Source: Oryzobacter faecalis | GTDB taxonomy: Bacteria; Actinomycetota; Actinomycetes; Actinomycetales; Dermatophilaceae | Reading direction: 5' to 3' | Assembly: GCF_046764005.1 (NCBI RefSeq) | Contig: NZ_JBKOFW010000001.1 | Location: 372,001 to 436,000, forward strand | DNA: 64,000 nt | Part shown: positions 44,637-53,652 of the stretch, in pieces | Position numbering within the stretch: the stretch's first letter is position 1 | Layout of the letters: the number at the start of each line of letters is the position of its first letter | Notes under the pieces: model-generated | The model's database searches: none | Seen by the model: only the letters and a program-made list of their open reading frames with translations | Told to the model about the DNA's origin: nothing | Program-made: the position numbers and the translations under genes

Positions 44637-47579
44637 ATGAGCGAGACCCCGCACCGGTACACCGCCGAGCTGGCCGGCGAGATCGAGGTGGCCTGGCAGG
44701 ACCGCTGGGAGGAGCGCGGGACCTACCACGCGCCCAACCCCGCCGGCCCGTGGGCCGACCCCGAGGCCGTGGCCGCCCACTCCGGCGGGCACCTGCTCGT
44801 CCTCGACATGTTCCCGTACCCGAGCGGCGCCGGCCTGCACGTCGGCCACCCGCTGGGCTACATCGCGACCGACGTCTTCGCCCGCTACCACCGGATGCTC
44901 GGCAAGAACGTCCTGCACTGCCTGGGCTACGACGCCTTCGGCCTGCCCGCCGAGCAGTACGCCGTCCAGACCGGCCAGCACCCCCGCAAGACCACCGAGG
45001 ACAACATCGTCATCATGGCGCGCCAGCTGCGCCGCCTGGGACTCGGCCACGACGACCGCCGCTCCATCCGGACGATCGACCCCGACTACTACCGCTGGAC
45101 CCAGTGGATCTTCCTCCAGATCTTCAACAGCTGGTACGACACGGACGCCGTCCGCCCCGACGGCGGCACCGGCCGCGCCCGCCCCGTCACCGAGCTGGTC
45201 GACGAGTACCGCAGCGGCCGGCGCGCCCTGCCCAACGAGGACGGCCGCGGCTGGGACGACCTGTCCGACGCCGAGCGAGCCGCGATCATCGACGGGCAGC
45301 GCCTGGCCTACACGAGCGAGGCGCCGGTCAACTGGTGCCCGGGCCTGGGCACGGTGCTCTCCAACGAGGAGGTCACCAACGAGGGCCGCTCCGAGCGCGG
45401 CAACTTCCCGGTGTTCCGGCGCAACCTGCGCCAGTGGATGATGCGCATCACCGCCTACTCCGACCGCCTCGCCGACGACCTCGACCGGGTCGACTGGCCC
45501 GAGAAGGTCAAGCTGATGCAGCGCAACTGGATCGGCCGCAGCCACGGCGCCCGCGTGACGTTCCCGATCGCCGCGCAGGGCGTGCCGACCGGCGAGGAGG
45601 CCGTGGGCGTCCCCGCCGCGCCTGGCACCGGCATCGAGGTCTTCACGACCCGTCCCGACACCCTGTTCGGCGCGACCTTCATGGTCCTCGCGCCCGAGCA
45701 CCCGCTCGTCGACGAGCTCGTCCCGGCCGACGGCTGGCCCGAGGGCACGAAGGACGCCTGGACCGGCAGCGCAGCCACCCCGGCCGAGGCCGTCGACGCC
45801 TACCGCCGCGCCGCCTCCCGCAAGAGCGACGTCGAGCGGCAGACCGAGGGCAAGGACAAGACGGGGGTCTTCACCGGCGGCTGGGCGGTCAACCCGGTGA
45901 CCGGCACGACCATCCCGGTGTTCGTCGCCGACTACGTCCTCATGGGCTACGGCACCGGCGCGATCATGGCCGTCCCCGGCCAGGACGAGCGCGACTGGGA
46001 CTTCGCCACCGCCTTCGACCTGCCGATCATCCGCACGGTCCAGCCGAGCGAGGGACACGACGAGACGACCGCCTTCACCGGCGACGGCCCCGCCGTCAAC
46101 TCCGCCAACGCGCAGCTCAGCCTCGACGGGCTCGGGGTCACCGACGCCAAGGCGGCCATCACCGAGTGGCTCTCCGCCACGGGCATCGGCGACGCCACGG
46201 TCAGCTACAAGCTGCGCGACTGGCTGTTCTCCCGGCAGCGCTACTGGGGCGAGCCGTTCCCCGTGGTCTTCGACGAGGACGGCGTCGCGCACGCCGTGCC
46301 GGAGTCGATGCTGCCGGTCGAGCTGCCCGACGTGCCCGACTACAGCCCGAAGACCTACGACCCCGAGGACGCGCACAGCGAGCCCGAGCCGCCGCTGTCG
46401 CGGGTGGAGGAGTGGGTCGAGGTCGAGCTCGACCTCGGTGACGGCCGGGGCCGGCGCCGGTACCGCCGCGAGACGAACACGATGCCCAACTGGGCGGGGT
46501 CCTGCTGGTACTACCTGCGCTACCTCGACCCCGACAACGCCGACGCCCTCGTCGACCCCGAGAACGAGTCCTACTGGATGGGCCCGCGCCCCGAGCCCGT
46601 CGCCACCGCCGCCCCCGGTACCCGCGACCCCGGCGGCGTCGACCTCTACGTCGGCGGTGTCGAGCACGCCGTGCTCCACCTGCTCTACGCGCGGTTCTGG
46701 CACAAGGTCCTGCACGACCTGGGGCACCTGAGCTCCGACGAGCCGTTCCGCACCTACTTCAGCCAGGGCTACATCCAGGCCGCCGCCTACCGCGACGACC
46801 GCGGCCAGCCGGTCGAGGCCAGGGAGGTCGAGGAGGGCGCCGACGGCACCTTCACGTGGCAGGGGCAGCCGGTGACCCGCGAGTTCGGGAAGATCGGCAA
46901 GAGCCTGAAGAACATGGTCAGTCCCGACGAGATGTACGCGGCGTACGGGGCCGACACGTTCCGCCTCTACGAGATGGGCCTGGGCCCGCTGGAGCAGAGC
47001 AAGCCCTGGGACACCCGTGCCGTCGTCGGCAGCCAGCGCTTCCTGCAGCGGCTGTGGCGCAACGTCGTCGACGAGGAGACCGGTGCCGTCACGGTCGTCG
47101 ACGAGCCGCTCGACGACGCGACCGCCGGCATCCTGCACCGCACCATCGACGCCGTCCGCACGGACTACGGCTCGCTCGGCTTCAACACGGCGATCGCCCG
47201 CCTCACCGAGCTCAACAACGCCCTCACCAAGCGCGAGGGCGGGGTGCCGCGCGAGGCCGCCGAGACGCTCGTCCTCATGGTCGCCCCGCTCGCGCCGCAC
47301 ATCGCGGAGGAGCTGTGGGCGCGGCTCGGGCACGAGGAGTCGCTCGTCCACGAGGCGTTCCCCGTGGCCGACCCGGCGCTGCTCGTCGAGGACACCGTGA
47401 CGTGCGTCGTCCAGGTCCGGGGCAAGGTGCGCGACCGCCTCGAGGTGCCGTCCGACATCACCGAGGACGCGCTGCGCGAGCTGGCCCTCGCCAGCCCGAA
47501 GGTGCAGGCCGCGCTGGAGAACGGGGTGCGCACCGTCATCGTCCGCGCCCCGAAGCTCGTCAACGTCGTGCCCGCCTGA
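44637..47579 (+). CDS. leuS: Leucyl-tRNA synthetase
   Basis: The 980-residue class I synthetase has PYPSGAGLHVGHPLGY with the HIGH-type HVGH (about 69), the editing domain (with a TRPDTLFGATFMVLAPEH block), and KIGKSLKNMVSP as the KMSKS loop (about 752, with Ile-Gly in place of Met-Ser). It charges tRNA-Leu and edits mischarged products. ATG 44637 is preceded by GAGGA; an in-frame ATG at 44604 abuts the terminator. The leader peptide upstream points to attenuation control. Confidence 0.97.
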   Translation: MSETPHRYTAELAGEIEVAWQDRWEERGTYHAPNPAGPWADPEAVAAHSGGHLLVLDMFPYPSGAGLHVGHPLGYIATDVFARYHRMLGKNVLHCLGYDAFGLPAEQYAVQTGQHPRKTTEDNIVIMARQLRRLGLGHDDRRSIRTIDPDYYRWTQWIFLQIFNSWYDTDAVRPDGGTGRARPVTELVDEYRSGRRALPNEDGRGWDDLSDAERAAIIDGQRLAYTSEAPVNWCPGLGTVLSNEEVTNEGRSERGNFPVFRRNLRQWMMRITAYSDRLADDLDRVDWPEKVKLMQRNWIGRSHGARVTFPIAAQGVPTGEEAVGVPAAPGTGIEVFTTRPDTLFGATFMVLAPEHPLVDELVPADGWPEGTKDAWTGSAATPAEAVDAYRRAASRKSDVERQTEGKDKTGVFTGGWAVNPVTGTTIPVFVADYVLMGYGTGAIMAVPGQDERDWDFATAFDLPIIRTVQPSEGHDETTAFTGDGPAVNSANAQLSLDGLGVTDAKAAITEWLSATGIGDATVSYKLRDWLFSRQRYWGEPFPVVFDEDGVAHAVPESMLPVELPDVPDYSPKTYDPEDAHSEPEPPLSRVEEWVEVELDLGDGRGRRRYRRETNTMPNWAGSCWYYLRYLDPDNADALVDPENESYWMGPRPEPVATAAPGTRDPGGVDLYVGGVEHAVLHLLYARFWHKVLHDLGHLSSDEPFRTYFSQGYIQAAAYRDDRGQPVEAREVEEGADGTFTWQGQPVTREFGKIGKSLKNMVSPDEMYAAYGADTFRLYEMGLGPLEQSKPWDTRAVVGSQRFLQRLWRNVVDEETGAVTVVDEPLDDATAGILHRTIDAVRTDYGSLGFNTAIARLTELNNALTKREGGVPREAAETLVLMVAPLAPHIAEELWARLGHEESLVHEAFPVADPALLVEDTVTCVVQVRGKVRDRLEVPSDITEDALRELALASPKVQAALENGVRTVIVRAPKLVNVVPA

Positions 47580-47592
47580 CGGAACGGCTCGC

Positions 47593-47638
47593 CGTGGGGA
47601 GGCCGGCCCGGGTCATGACCCGGGCCGGCCTCCCCACG
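47593..47638 (+). terminator. 46-bp perfect palindrome after leuS
   Basis: Two 23-base halves, from CGTGGGGAGGCCGGCC to GGCCGGCCTCCCCACG with GGTCATGACC at the centre, begin 14 bases after the leuS stop. It probably terminates leuS. It lacks a T-tract and has no loop beyond the centre. Confidence 0.75.
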
Positions 47639-47711
47639 ACGGTGGGGGACCGGCTCCCCGGCCGCGTCTCGGGTCGTGGACCCCGGATGGGGCCCGTGCG
47701 GCCCGCGCTCC

Positions 47712-47717
47712 TACACT
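47712..47717 (+). promoter_or_regulatory. -10 element for the SAM-IV riboswitch transcript
   Basis: TACACT lies 16 bases before the riboswitch core, so transcription should start within a few bases of it. No clear -35 box is visible. Confidence 0.5.
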
Positions 47718-47727
47718 CGTCGGCGTA

Positions 47728-47843
47728 GGTCATGAGTGCCAGTGACAAGCCCCGGCTCGCTGGCCAGCAACCCTCCTCCGCGGTGGGGTGCTCCGGGTGA
47801 CGACCTGGTCGGCGACCCTTCGGCGCCGGCAAGCGCGGATCCC
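47728..47843 (+). ncRNA. SAM-IV riboswitch
   Basis: The stretch has the SAM-IV core in order: GGTCATGAGTGCCAG, AAGCCCCGGCT, GCTGGCCAGCAACCCTCC, GCGGTGGGGTGC, GGGTGACGACC, and a closing GCAAGCGCGG. These match the actinobacterial SAM-IV consensus as I recall it. SAM binding should lower expression of the downstream class V aminotransferase. The segment GGTGCTCC (47787-47794) can pair with GGAGCACC (47845-47852), and GTGCTCC can also pair with GGAGCAC over the ribosome-binding site (47873-47879). Confidence 0.9.
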
Positions 47844-47882
47844 GGGAGCACCCGAGGTCCACCGAGACCGTCGGAGCACACC

Positions 47883-49262
47883 GTGTCGATCGCCAGCACC
47901 CCTCCCTCGTTCCACCGCCGCCCGTGGCTGCACGCCGTCCCGGACCGCCTGCCCGCCGTGGTCCGGGCCGACCTCGTCCCGACCCTCAGCGGTGACCACC
48001 TCGACCACGCCAACCTCGACCACGCCGCCTCCACGCCGGCGCTGCAGCGGGTCGCCCGCGCCGTCGAGACCGCCTCGGCCACCTACAGCAGCGTCCACCG
48101 CGGCACCGGCTGGCTCAGCCGGGTGACGAGCGCGCACTACGAGGCCGCCCGCGAGGAGGTCGCCCGCTTCGTCGGCGCCCGCGAGGACGACCTCGTCGTC
48201 TTCACCCGCAACACCACCGACTCGCTCAACCTCCTCGCCCGGGCCCTCCCGCGCGACACCGACGTCGTCGTCTTCTCCTCCGAGCACCACGCGACGCTCC
48301 TGCCGTGGCGCGCCCGTGACACCCACCGCCTCCCGGTCCCGGCCACCCCCGCCGACGCCGAGGCCCTGCTCGAGGACGCGCTGCGCCACCTGCCGCGCGG
48401 CACCGCCCGCCGCCCGCGCCAGGCGCTCGTCGTTCTCACGGCGGCCTCGAACGTGACCGGCGAGCTCTGGCCGGTCGAGCGCCTCACCACCGTCGCGAAG
48501 CGGCACGGGGCGCGCGTCGTCCTCGACGCCGCGCAGTCCGCCGCGCACCGCGTCATCGACCTCGGCGCCCTCGGCGTCGACTGGGTCGCGTTCTCCGGGC
48601 ACAAGGTGCACGCCCCCTACGGCACCGGCGTCCTCGCCGGCCGCCGGGACTGGCTGGACGCCGCCAGGCCCTACCTCGCCGGCGGGGGCGCCACGGCCGC
48701 CGTCAGCGAGCGGGGCACCCGGTGGACGACCGGAGCCGCGCGCCACGAGGCGGGCAGCCCCAACGTCCTCGGAGCCGTCGCCCTCGCGGCCGCCTGCGCC
48801 ACGATCCGCGAGCACCGCGCCGTCATCGCCGACCACGAGGAGCGGCTCACCGAGGCCCTCCTGACCGGCCTGCGCGCGGTCGACGGCGTCACGACCTACA
48901 GCCTGTTCGGCGAGGACCACGAGCGTGGCCCCGTCGTCACCTTCACCGTCGAGGGGCTCGACAGCCACCTCGTCGCGGCGGCCCTGTCGGCCGAGCACGG
49001 CATCGGCGTGCGCGCCGGCAAGTTCTGCGCGCACCTGCTCGTCGACGCCCTCCTCGAGGAGGACGACGCCGACCTCCCGCACGCCACCGCGGTCCGCGCG
49101 AGCGCCGGGCTCGCGACGACCGAGGAGCACGTCGAGCGGCTGGTCCGGGCGGTCGCACAGCTCGCGGCGGAGGGCCCGGGCGCGGAGTACGTCGAGGTCG
49201 AGGGCGAGGGCTGGGTCCCCGTCGACGACCCGCGCGAGCTGGACCCCGCCCTCCCCTGGTAG
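47883..49262 (+). CDS. Class V aminotransferase, cysteine desulfurase-like
   Basis: The 459-residue PLP enzyme has LDHAASTP near the N-terminus, the cofactor Asp-Ala-Ala-Gln-Ser (VVLDAAQSAAH), and FSGHKVHAPYGTGVL with the Schiff-base Lys. It resembles cysteine desulfurases or lyases. SAM-IV control implies a role in sulfur or methionine metabolism. GTG 47883 follows GGAG by six bases; the riboswitch frame upstream is not coding. Confidence 0.87.
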   Translation: MSIASTPPSFHRRPWLHAVPDRLPAVVRADLVPTLSGDHLDHANLDHAASTPALQRVARAVETASATYSSVHRGTGWLSRVTSAHYEAAREEVARFVGAREDDLVVFTRNTTDSLNLLARALPRDTDVVVFSSEHHATLLPWRARDTHRLPVPATPADAEALLEDALRHLPRGTARRPRQALVVLTAASNVTGELWPVERLTTVAKRHGARVVLDAAQSAAHRVIDLGALGVDWVAFSGHKVHAPYGTGVLAGRRDWLDAARPYLAGGGATAAVSERGTRWTTGAARHEAGSPNVLGAVALAAACATIREHRAVIADHEERLTEALLTGLRAVDGVTTYSLFGEDHERGPVVTFTVEGLDSHLVAAALSAEHGIGVRAGKFCAHLLVDALLEEDDADLPHATAVRASAGLATTEEHVERLVRAVAQLAAEGPGAEYVEVEGEGWVPVDDPRELDPALPW

Positions 49263-49391
49263 GGCCGCGCGCCCGCGTCGAGACCCTTCCGGCCGGTATC
49301 ACGCGCCCGGTCCCGGGACTCCTTGGTGCCACGTGGGTGGTGCAGGGCCACCCCGGGGATCCGGACGCAGGGCCGGAGGAAGAGGCGACTC
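49263..49391. other. Intergenic gap before the cell-wall-binding protein
   Basis: This 129-base gap holds the ribosome-binding site GGAGG (49375-49379) and GAGGCG (49382-49387) for the next gene, and a partial inverted repeat around GGTGCCACGTGGG. No strong terminator for the upstream gene is seen. Confidence 0.3.
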
Positions 49392-50822
49392 ATGGCGCAC
49401 TCAGGGATCACGCGGGCGAGGACGGCGGCTCTGGCCGGCGTCGCGGCCGCTGCGGTGACGGTGGCCGGCGCGGCACCCGTGCTCGCCGCGACGCTCAACA
49501 CGCACCACATCGAGGGCAAGCAGTTCGTCAACGCGAGCTGCGCTCGCAACGAGTACCGCATCGACGCGAACATCACCGGCACGACGAACGACGTGGGTGG
49601 CTTCGACCGCGTCGCGTTCCGTGTCTGGGACGACGGGACGATGAAGGACGAGCGCATCGCCGAGGTGGCCGTCGGCACGACGAAGGACGTCACCGCGTTC
49701 CTCACCTTCACCGGCACGTTCGGGACCGGCGCCGCCGGCGTCGGCATCGACATCGTCGACATCGACGGCGCGGGCAACGACATCACCTCGTTGTCCTACA
49801 CCGACCCGTTCACCCCGCCGGACGTCGCCGGGCCGTGCGAGATCGGCGTCGAGCGCATCGGCGGTGTCGACCGCTTCGACACCGCGGCCCTGCTCTCGCA
49901 GCGCTTCATCTCCGCGACGACGGTCCTCGTGGCGACCTCGGACGTCTTCGCCGACGCCCTCGCGGCCACCCCGCTCGCCGACCAGGTCGCCGGGCCGATG
50001 CTCCTCACGAAGCCGACCGTCCTCCCCGCCAAGACCAAGGGCGAGCTGACCCGCCTCGCCCCGACGGCGATCATCATCGTCGGCGGCACCGGTGCGGTCT
50101 CCTCGGGAGTCCAGGCGCAGATCCAGGCCCTCGTCCCGGGTGCGACCATCGAGCGCATCGCCGGCTCCGACCGGTACCAGACGTCGGCGAAGATCGCGGC
50201 GAAGATCACCCAGGACAGCTCGAAGCAGGTCATGCTCGCGACCGGCAAGAGCTTCGCGGACGGCCTCGTCCTCGGCGCCTACGCGGCCCGGGAGAACGCG
50301 CCGCTCGTCCTGACGGACGGCACCAGGCTCGCTCCCTCGGTCAAGACCTTCCTCGAGGGCGCCGCGGCCGACGACCTGTACGTGGCCGGTGGCACCGGTG
50401 CCGTCTCCACCGCCGTGGCCACCGAGGCCGCTGCGCTGACCGGGGCCGACCTCACCCGGTTCTCCGGCACCGACCGGTACGACACCTCGGCCAAGGTCCT
50501 CGCCAAGTTCCCCGCGCAGGGCGGCGCCTTCATCGCGACCGGCCAGGAGTTCCCGGACGCCCTCGCCGCCGTCCCCGTCGCGGGCCGCACGGACTACGGC
50601 GTCGCGCTCAGCAGGCCCGGCTCGGTCCCGGCGGTCGTCATGACGCAGATCCAGCGCCTCGTCGACGGCTCGCTCGACCCGCAGCTGACCATCGTCGGCG
50701 GCACCGGTGCCGTCTCCGACGCCGTCAAGGCCCAGCTCCAGACGACGATCACCGCCCGGCAGATGCCGGCGGAGAGGTCCGCACCGGAGGTGGCCCCGGG
50801 GAAGAACATCCCCCTGAGGTGA
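49392..50822 (+). CDS. Secreted cell-wall-binding repeat 2 protein
   Basis: The 476-residue protein has a signal peptide (basic start, then AALAGVAAAAVTVAGAAPVLA), an N-terminal beta-rich domain, and three cell-wall-binding repeat 2 domains, each with RIGGVDRFDTAA/RIAGSDRYQTSA/RFSGTDRYDTSA and an IIVGGTGAVS-like end. Such repeats bind the peptidoglycan or secondary polymers of Gram-positive walls. The N-terminal domain is not recognised. ATG 49392 was chosen because the signal peptide follows directly. Confidence 0.88.
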   Translation: MAHSGITRARTAALAGVAAAAVTVAGAAPVLAATLNTHHIEGKQFVNASCARNEYRIDANITGTTNDVGGFDRVAFRVWDDGTMKDERIAEVAVGTTKDVTAFLTFTGTFGTGAAGVGIDIVDIDGAGNDITSLSYTDPFTPPDVAGPCEIGVERIGGVDRFDTAALLSQRFISATTVLVATSDVFADALAATPLADQVAGPMLLTKPTVLPAKTKGELTRLAPTAIIIVGGTGAVSSGVQAQIQALVPGATIERIAGSDRYQTSAKIAAKITQDSSKQVMLATGKSFADGLVLGAYAARENAPLVLTDGTRLAPSVKTFLEGAAADDLYVAGGTGAVSTAVATEAAALTGADLTRFSGTDRYDTSAKVLAKFPAQGGAFIATGQEFPDALAAVPVAGRTDYGVALSRPGSVPAVVMTQIQRLVDGSLDPQLTIVGGTGAVSDAVKAQLQTTITARQMPAERSAPEVAPGKNIPLR

Positions 50823-50832
50823 CCCGCACGCC

Positions 50833-50873
50833 GTGATGCCGCGGACGGTCCCACGGGACCGCCGCGGCATCAC
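50833..50873 (+). terminator. Terminator after the cell-wall-binding protein
   Basis: GTGATGCCGCGG-A-CGGTCCC pairs with GGGACCG-CCGCGGCATCAC, a 19-bp stem with one bulged A, 10 bases after the stop. Confidence 0.75.
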
Positions 50874-50966
50874 CGCGTCCGCAGGGGTGGTCCCGCCGGG
50901 TCGGAGGGTGCAGGCTGGGGGCCTGAGGCCGTCCGCCTCCCGGGCGGCCGCGACGAGGAGGTCCGG

Positions 50967-51902
50967 ATGACCGCGCTCGACACCACCCAGCTGCTGTCCG
51001 CGCTCGAGCCCGTCGTCGAGGAGAACCTCGACCGGCACCTCAAGGCCGCGCAGGAGTGGATGCCGCACGAGTACGTCCCGTGGTCCCTCGGCCGTGACTT
51101 CAAGGACCTCGGCGGCGAGCCGTGGTCGGTCGAGCAGAGCCAGCTGTCACCGATCGCGCGCACGGCGCTGGAGGTGAACCTCCTCACTGAGGACAACCTC
51201 CCGAGCTACCACCGCGAGATCGACCGAGCCTTCGGCAAGGAGAGCGCCTGGGGGGAGTGGGTCAACCGGTGGACCGCCGAGGAGGGGCGGCACGCCTTCT
51301 GCATCCGCGACTACCTGCTCGTGACGCGCGGGGTGGACCCCGACGAGCTCGAGCGCGCCCGGATGGACACGATGACGACCGGCTACGACTCCGGCGACAA
51401 GTCGCTGCTCAGCGTCTGCGCCTACGTGACCTTCCAGGAGCTCGCGACCCGGGTGTCGCACCGGAACACCGGCAAGTACGCCGACGAGCCGATCGCGGAG
51501 AAGCTCCTCACGCGCGTCGCCAAGGACGAGAACCTCCACATGATCTTCTACCGGAACCTCATCGAGGCGGCCCTCGAGCTGTCCCCGGACCAGACGATGC
51601 GGGCCATCACCGACGAGGTGAAGTCGTTCCAGATGCCCGGGTCGATCATCCCGGGGTTCGCGCGCAAGTCCGTGCAGATCGCGCTGGCGGGGATCTACGA
51701 CCTGCGCATCCACCACGACGACATCGTCGCGCCCATCCTGCGCCAGTGGGGGATCTGGGAGCTCGAGGGGCTCGGCACCGAGGGCGAGACGGCGCGCGAC
51801 GAGCTCGCGGCGGCCGTCAAGGCGCTCGACGCCGAGGCCGCCCGCTTCGTCGAGAAGCGCGAGGAGCGGGCGGCCAAGCTCGCCGCGCGCCAGAACGCGT
51901 GA
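50967..51902 (+). CDS. Acyl-ACP desaturase, DesA-type diiron enzyme
   Basis: The 311-residue protein has the soluble desaturase ligands: EDNLPSYHREI, EEGRHAF (ExxH) and the second-half KDENLHMIFY (ExxH). It introduces a double bond into an acyl chain, as the mycobacterial DesA proteins do. Two alpha-helical halves of the four-helix bundle are complete. GAGGAGG lies a few bases before the ATG. DegV and PlsY, both tied to fatty-acid use, follow. Confidence 0.9.
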   Translation: MTALDTTQLLSALEPVVEENLDRHLKAAQEWMPHEYVPWSLGRDFKDLGGEPWSVEQSQLSPIARTALEVNLLTEDNLPSYHREIDRAFGKESAWGEWVNRWTAEEGRHAFCIRDYLLVTRGVDPDELERARMDTMTTGYDSGDKSLLSVCAYVTFQELATRVSHRNTGKYADEPIAEKLLTRVAKDENLHMIFYRNLIEAALELSPDQTMRAITDEVKSFQMPGSIIPGFARKSVQIALAGIYDLRIHHDDIVAPILRQWGIWELEGLGTEGETARDELAAAVKALDAEAARFVEKREERAAKLAARQNA

Positions 51903-51913
51903 GGGCGAGCCAC

Positions 51914-51919
51914 TAGCCT
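51914..51919 (+). promoter_or_regulatory. -10 element of a leaderless degV transcript
   Basis: TAGCCT ends six bases before the GTG at 51926, between the desaturase stop and degV. Confidence 0.5.
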
Positions 51920-51925
51920 GCTCGC

Positions 51926-52831
51926 GTGAGCACCGCCCTCGTCACCGACTCCACGTCCTACCTGCCCGCCGACCTCGTGGCCGGCCTCGGCGTCGGTGTC
52001 GTGCCGCTCCACGTCGTCATCGGCGGCACCGAGCACTCCGAGGGCGTCGACATCGACGCGGCCGCCGTCGCCTCGGCGCTGCGCTCGTTCGTCCCGGTGT
52101 CGACCTCGCGGCCGGCGCCCGCCGCCTTCCTCGAGCGGTACGAGGCCGCGGCGGCCGCCGGGGCGACCTCCGTGGTGTCGGTCCACATCTCCGGCGAGAT
52201 GTCGAGCACGATCGGCGGCGCCGAGCTGGCGGCGGCGTCCTCCCCGGTGCCCGTGACCGTCGTCGACTCGCGCTCGCTCGGGATGGCGATGGGCCACGCC
52301 GTGCTCGCCGGGGCGCGGCTCGCGGCGGCGGGCGGCTCGGCCGAGGACGTGGCGGCCGTCGTGCGGCGCACCTGCGAGGCCGCGACCGTCGTGTTCTACG
52401 TCGACACCCTCGAGTACCTGCGCCGCGGCGGGCGGATCGGGAAGGCCGGCGCCCTCCTCGGCTCGGCCCTCGCCATCAAGCCGATCCTCGGGCTGCGCGA
52501 CGGGCACATCGTGCCGCTGGAGCGGGTCCGCACGTCGACCCGGGCCATCGCGCGCATCGAGGAGATGGCGGTCGAGGCCGCCTCCTCGCCCCCCGAGGGG
52601 GCGTGCGGGGTCGACGTCGCCGTGCACCACCTCGACTCGCGCGAGCGGGCCGACAGGCTCGCGGAGCGGCTCGGGGCGCGGCTCGGGGGCCGGGTGGACG
52701 TGTCGGTCGTCGAGCTGGGCGCCGTCGTCGGGGCGCACGTCGGACCCGGGACGCTGGCGGTCGCGGTGGTGCCGCGGTTCGTGCCGGTGGACGCGGCCGC
52801 GGCTGCGGACGCGCCGGGGGCGGCGCACTGA
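51926..52831 (+). CDS. DegV-family fatty-acid-binding protein
   Basis: The 301-residue protein has the DegV opening ALVTDSTSYLPADL, the SRPAPAAF segment (TSxP-like), ISGEMSSTIGGA and YLRRGGRIG. DegV/FakB proteins bind a single fatty acid; in Firmicutes FakB presents it to the kinase FakA. No FakA is nearby. Three bases separate it from plsY, which uses acyl donors, so a role in phospholipid synthesis is likely. Confidence 0.9.
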   Translation: MSTALVTDSTSYLPADLVAGLGVGVVPLHVVIGGTEHSEGVDIDAAAVASALRSFVPVSTSRPAPAAFLERYEAAAAAGATSVVSVHISGEMSSTIGGAELAAASSPVPVTVVDSRSLGMAMGHAVLAGARLAAAGGSAEDVAAVVRRTCEAATVVFYVDTLEYLRRGGRIGKAGALLGSALAIKPILGLRDGHIVPLERVRTSTRAIARIEEMAVEAASSPPEGACGVDVAVHHLDSRERADRLAERLGARLGGRVDVSVVELGAVVGAHVGPGTLAVAVVPRFVPVDAAAAADAPGAAH

Positions 52832-52834
52832 CCG

Positions 52835-53443
52835 ATGTCGTGGGCCCTCGCCGTGCAGGTCGCGCTCGTCGCGGTCGTGAGCTTCCTCGTGGGGTCGGTC
52901 AACCCGGCCACCCTGCTGGCCCGCACCCTCGGCCGTGACCTGCGGGCATCCGGCTCGGGCAACCCCGGGGCGACGAACGCCGGACGGGTGCTCGGGGCGA
53001 GGTGGGGCGTCCTCGTGCTGGTCCTCGACGTCGCGAAGGCGTGGCTGCCGACGTGGCTGGTCCTGCGGTCGATGGGGACGGTGCCGGCGCTCGTCGCCGG
53101 GCTGGGGGTCGTCCTCGGGCACGTGTACAGCCCGTTTCTGCGCGGGCGCGGGGGGAAGGGCGTGGCGTGCGCGTTCGGGGCCGTGCTCGCCGTCGAGCCG
53201 TTCGTCGCGCTGGGGGCCGTCGTCGTCTTCGCCGTGACGAAGGCGTTCGTGCCGTTCGTGGGGGAGGCGTCGGTCGTCGCGGTCCTGGGGATCGGCGTCG
53301 TCGGGGTTCTCGGGGCGGTCGGGCTGGTGCCGGGTGTCGGGGTCGTCGTGGGGGTGTGGCTCGTGCTGCTGTCGGCGATCGTCCTGCGGCGGCACCGGCG
53401 CAACATCCTCGCCTGGTGGGACCGGCTGCGCGGGCACCGCTGA
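52835..53443 (+). CDS. plsY: Acyl-phosphate glycerol-3-phosphate acyltransferase PlsY
   Basis: The 202-residue membrane protein has five to six hydrophobic helices and the PlsY motifs: FLVGSVNPATLLAR, GSGNPGATNAGRVLG and HVYSPFLRGRGGKGVA. It acylates glycerol-3-phosphate, the first step in phosphatidic acid synthesis. It lies three bases after degV, suggesting an operon. A repeat array begins shortly after its stop. Confidence 0.88.
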   Translation: MSWALAVQVALVAVVSFLVGSVNPATLLARTLGRDLRASGSGNPGATNAGRVLGARWGVLVLVLDVAKAWLPTWLVLRSMGTVPALVAGLGVVLGHVYSPFLRGRGGKGVACAFGAVLAVEPFVALGAVVVFAVTKAFVPFVGEASVVAVLGIGVVGVLGAVGLVPGVGVVVGVWLVLLSAIVLRRHRRNILAWWDRLRGHR

Positions 53444-53448
53444 CGAGG

Positions 53449-53488
53449 TTCGGGCGGTCGGGCAGTCGGGCGGTCGGGCGGTCGGGCA
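53449..53488 (+). repeat. Five tandem octamers GTCGGGCR
   Basis: The octamer GTCGGGC(G/A) repeats from 53457 to 53488 in four copies, with a degenerate first copy at 53449. The last copy runs into the left arm of the 54-bp palindrome. Confidence 0.8.
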
Positions 53489-53540
53489 CCGAACCTCCGT
53501 CGTGGCGCCCGATATCGGGGGTCCAGCCGGAGGTTCGGTG
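53487..53540. repeat. 54-bp palindromic repeat, copy 2 (imperfect)
   Basis: The ends CACCGAACCTCCG/CGGAGGTTCGGTG and the centre CCCGATATCGGG are identical to copy 1 at 20230-20283, and the length is the same. The 8 bases between end and centre differ on each side and no longer pair fully. Confidence 0.85.
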
Positions 53541-53640
53541 GCCGTGGGGCGCAGTGCGGCTCGCCCGTCCACAGGCGGGCCTCGCGGGTGGCGCCGTCCA
53601 CAGATCCGGTCGGGGCGCTGACCGGTCCGCAGGCCCTGCC

Positions 53641-53646
53641 TAGCGT
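53641..53646 (+). promoter_or_regulatory. -10 element of a leaderless comEA transcript
   Basis: TAGCGT ends six bases before the comEA ATG. Confidence 0.5.
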
Positions 53647-53652
53647 CGGGCC

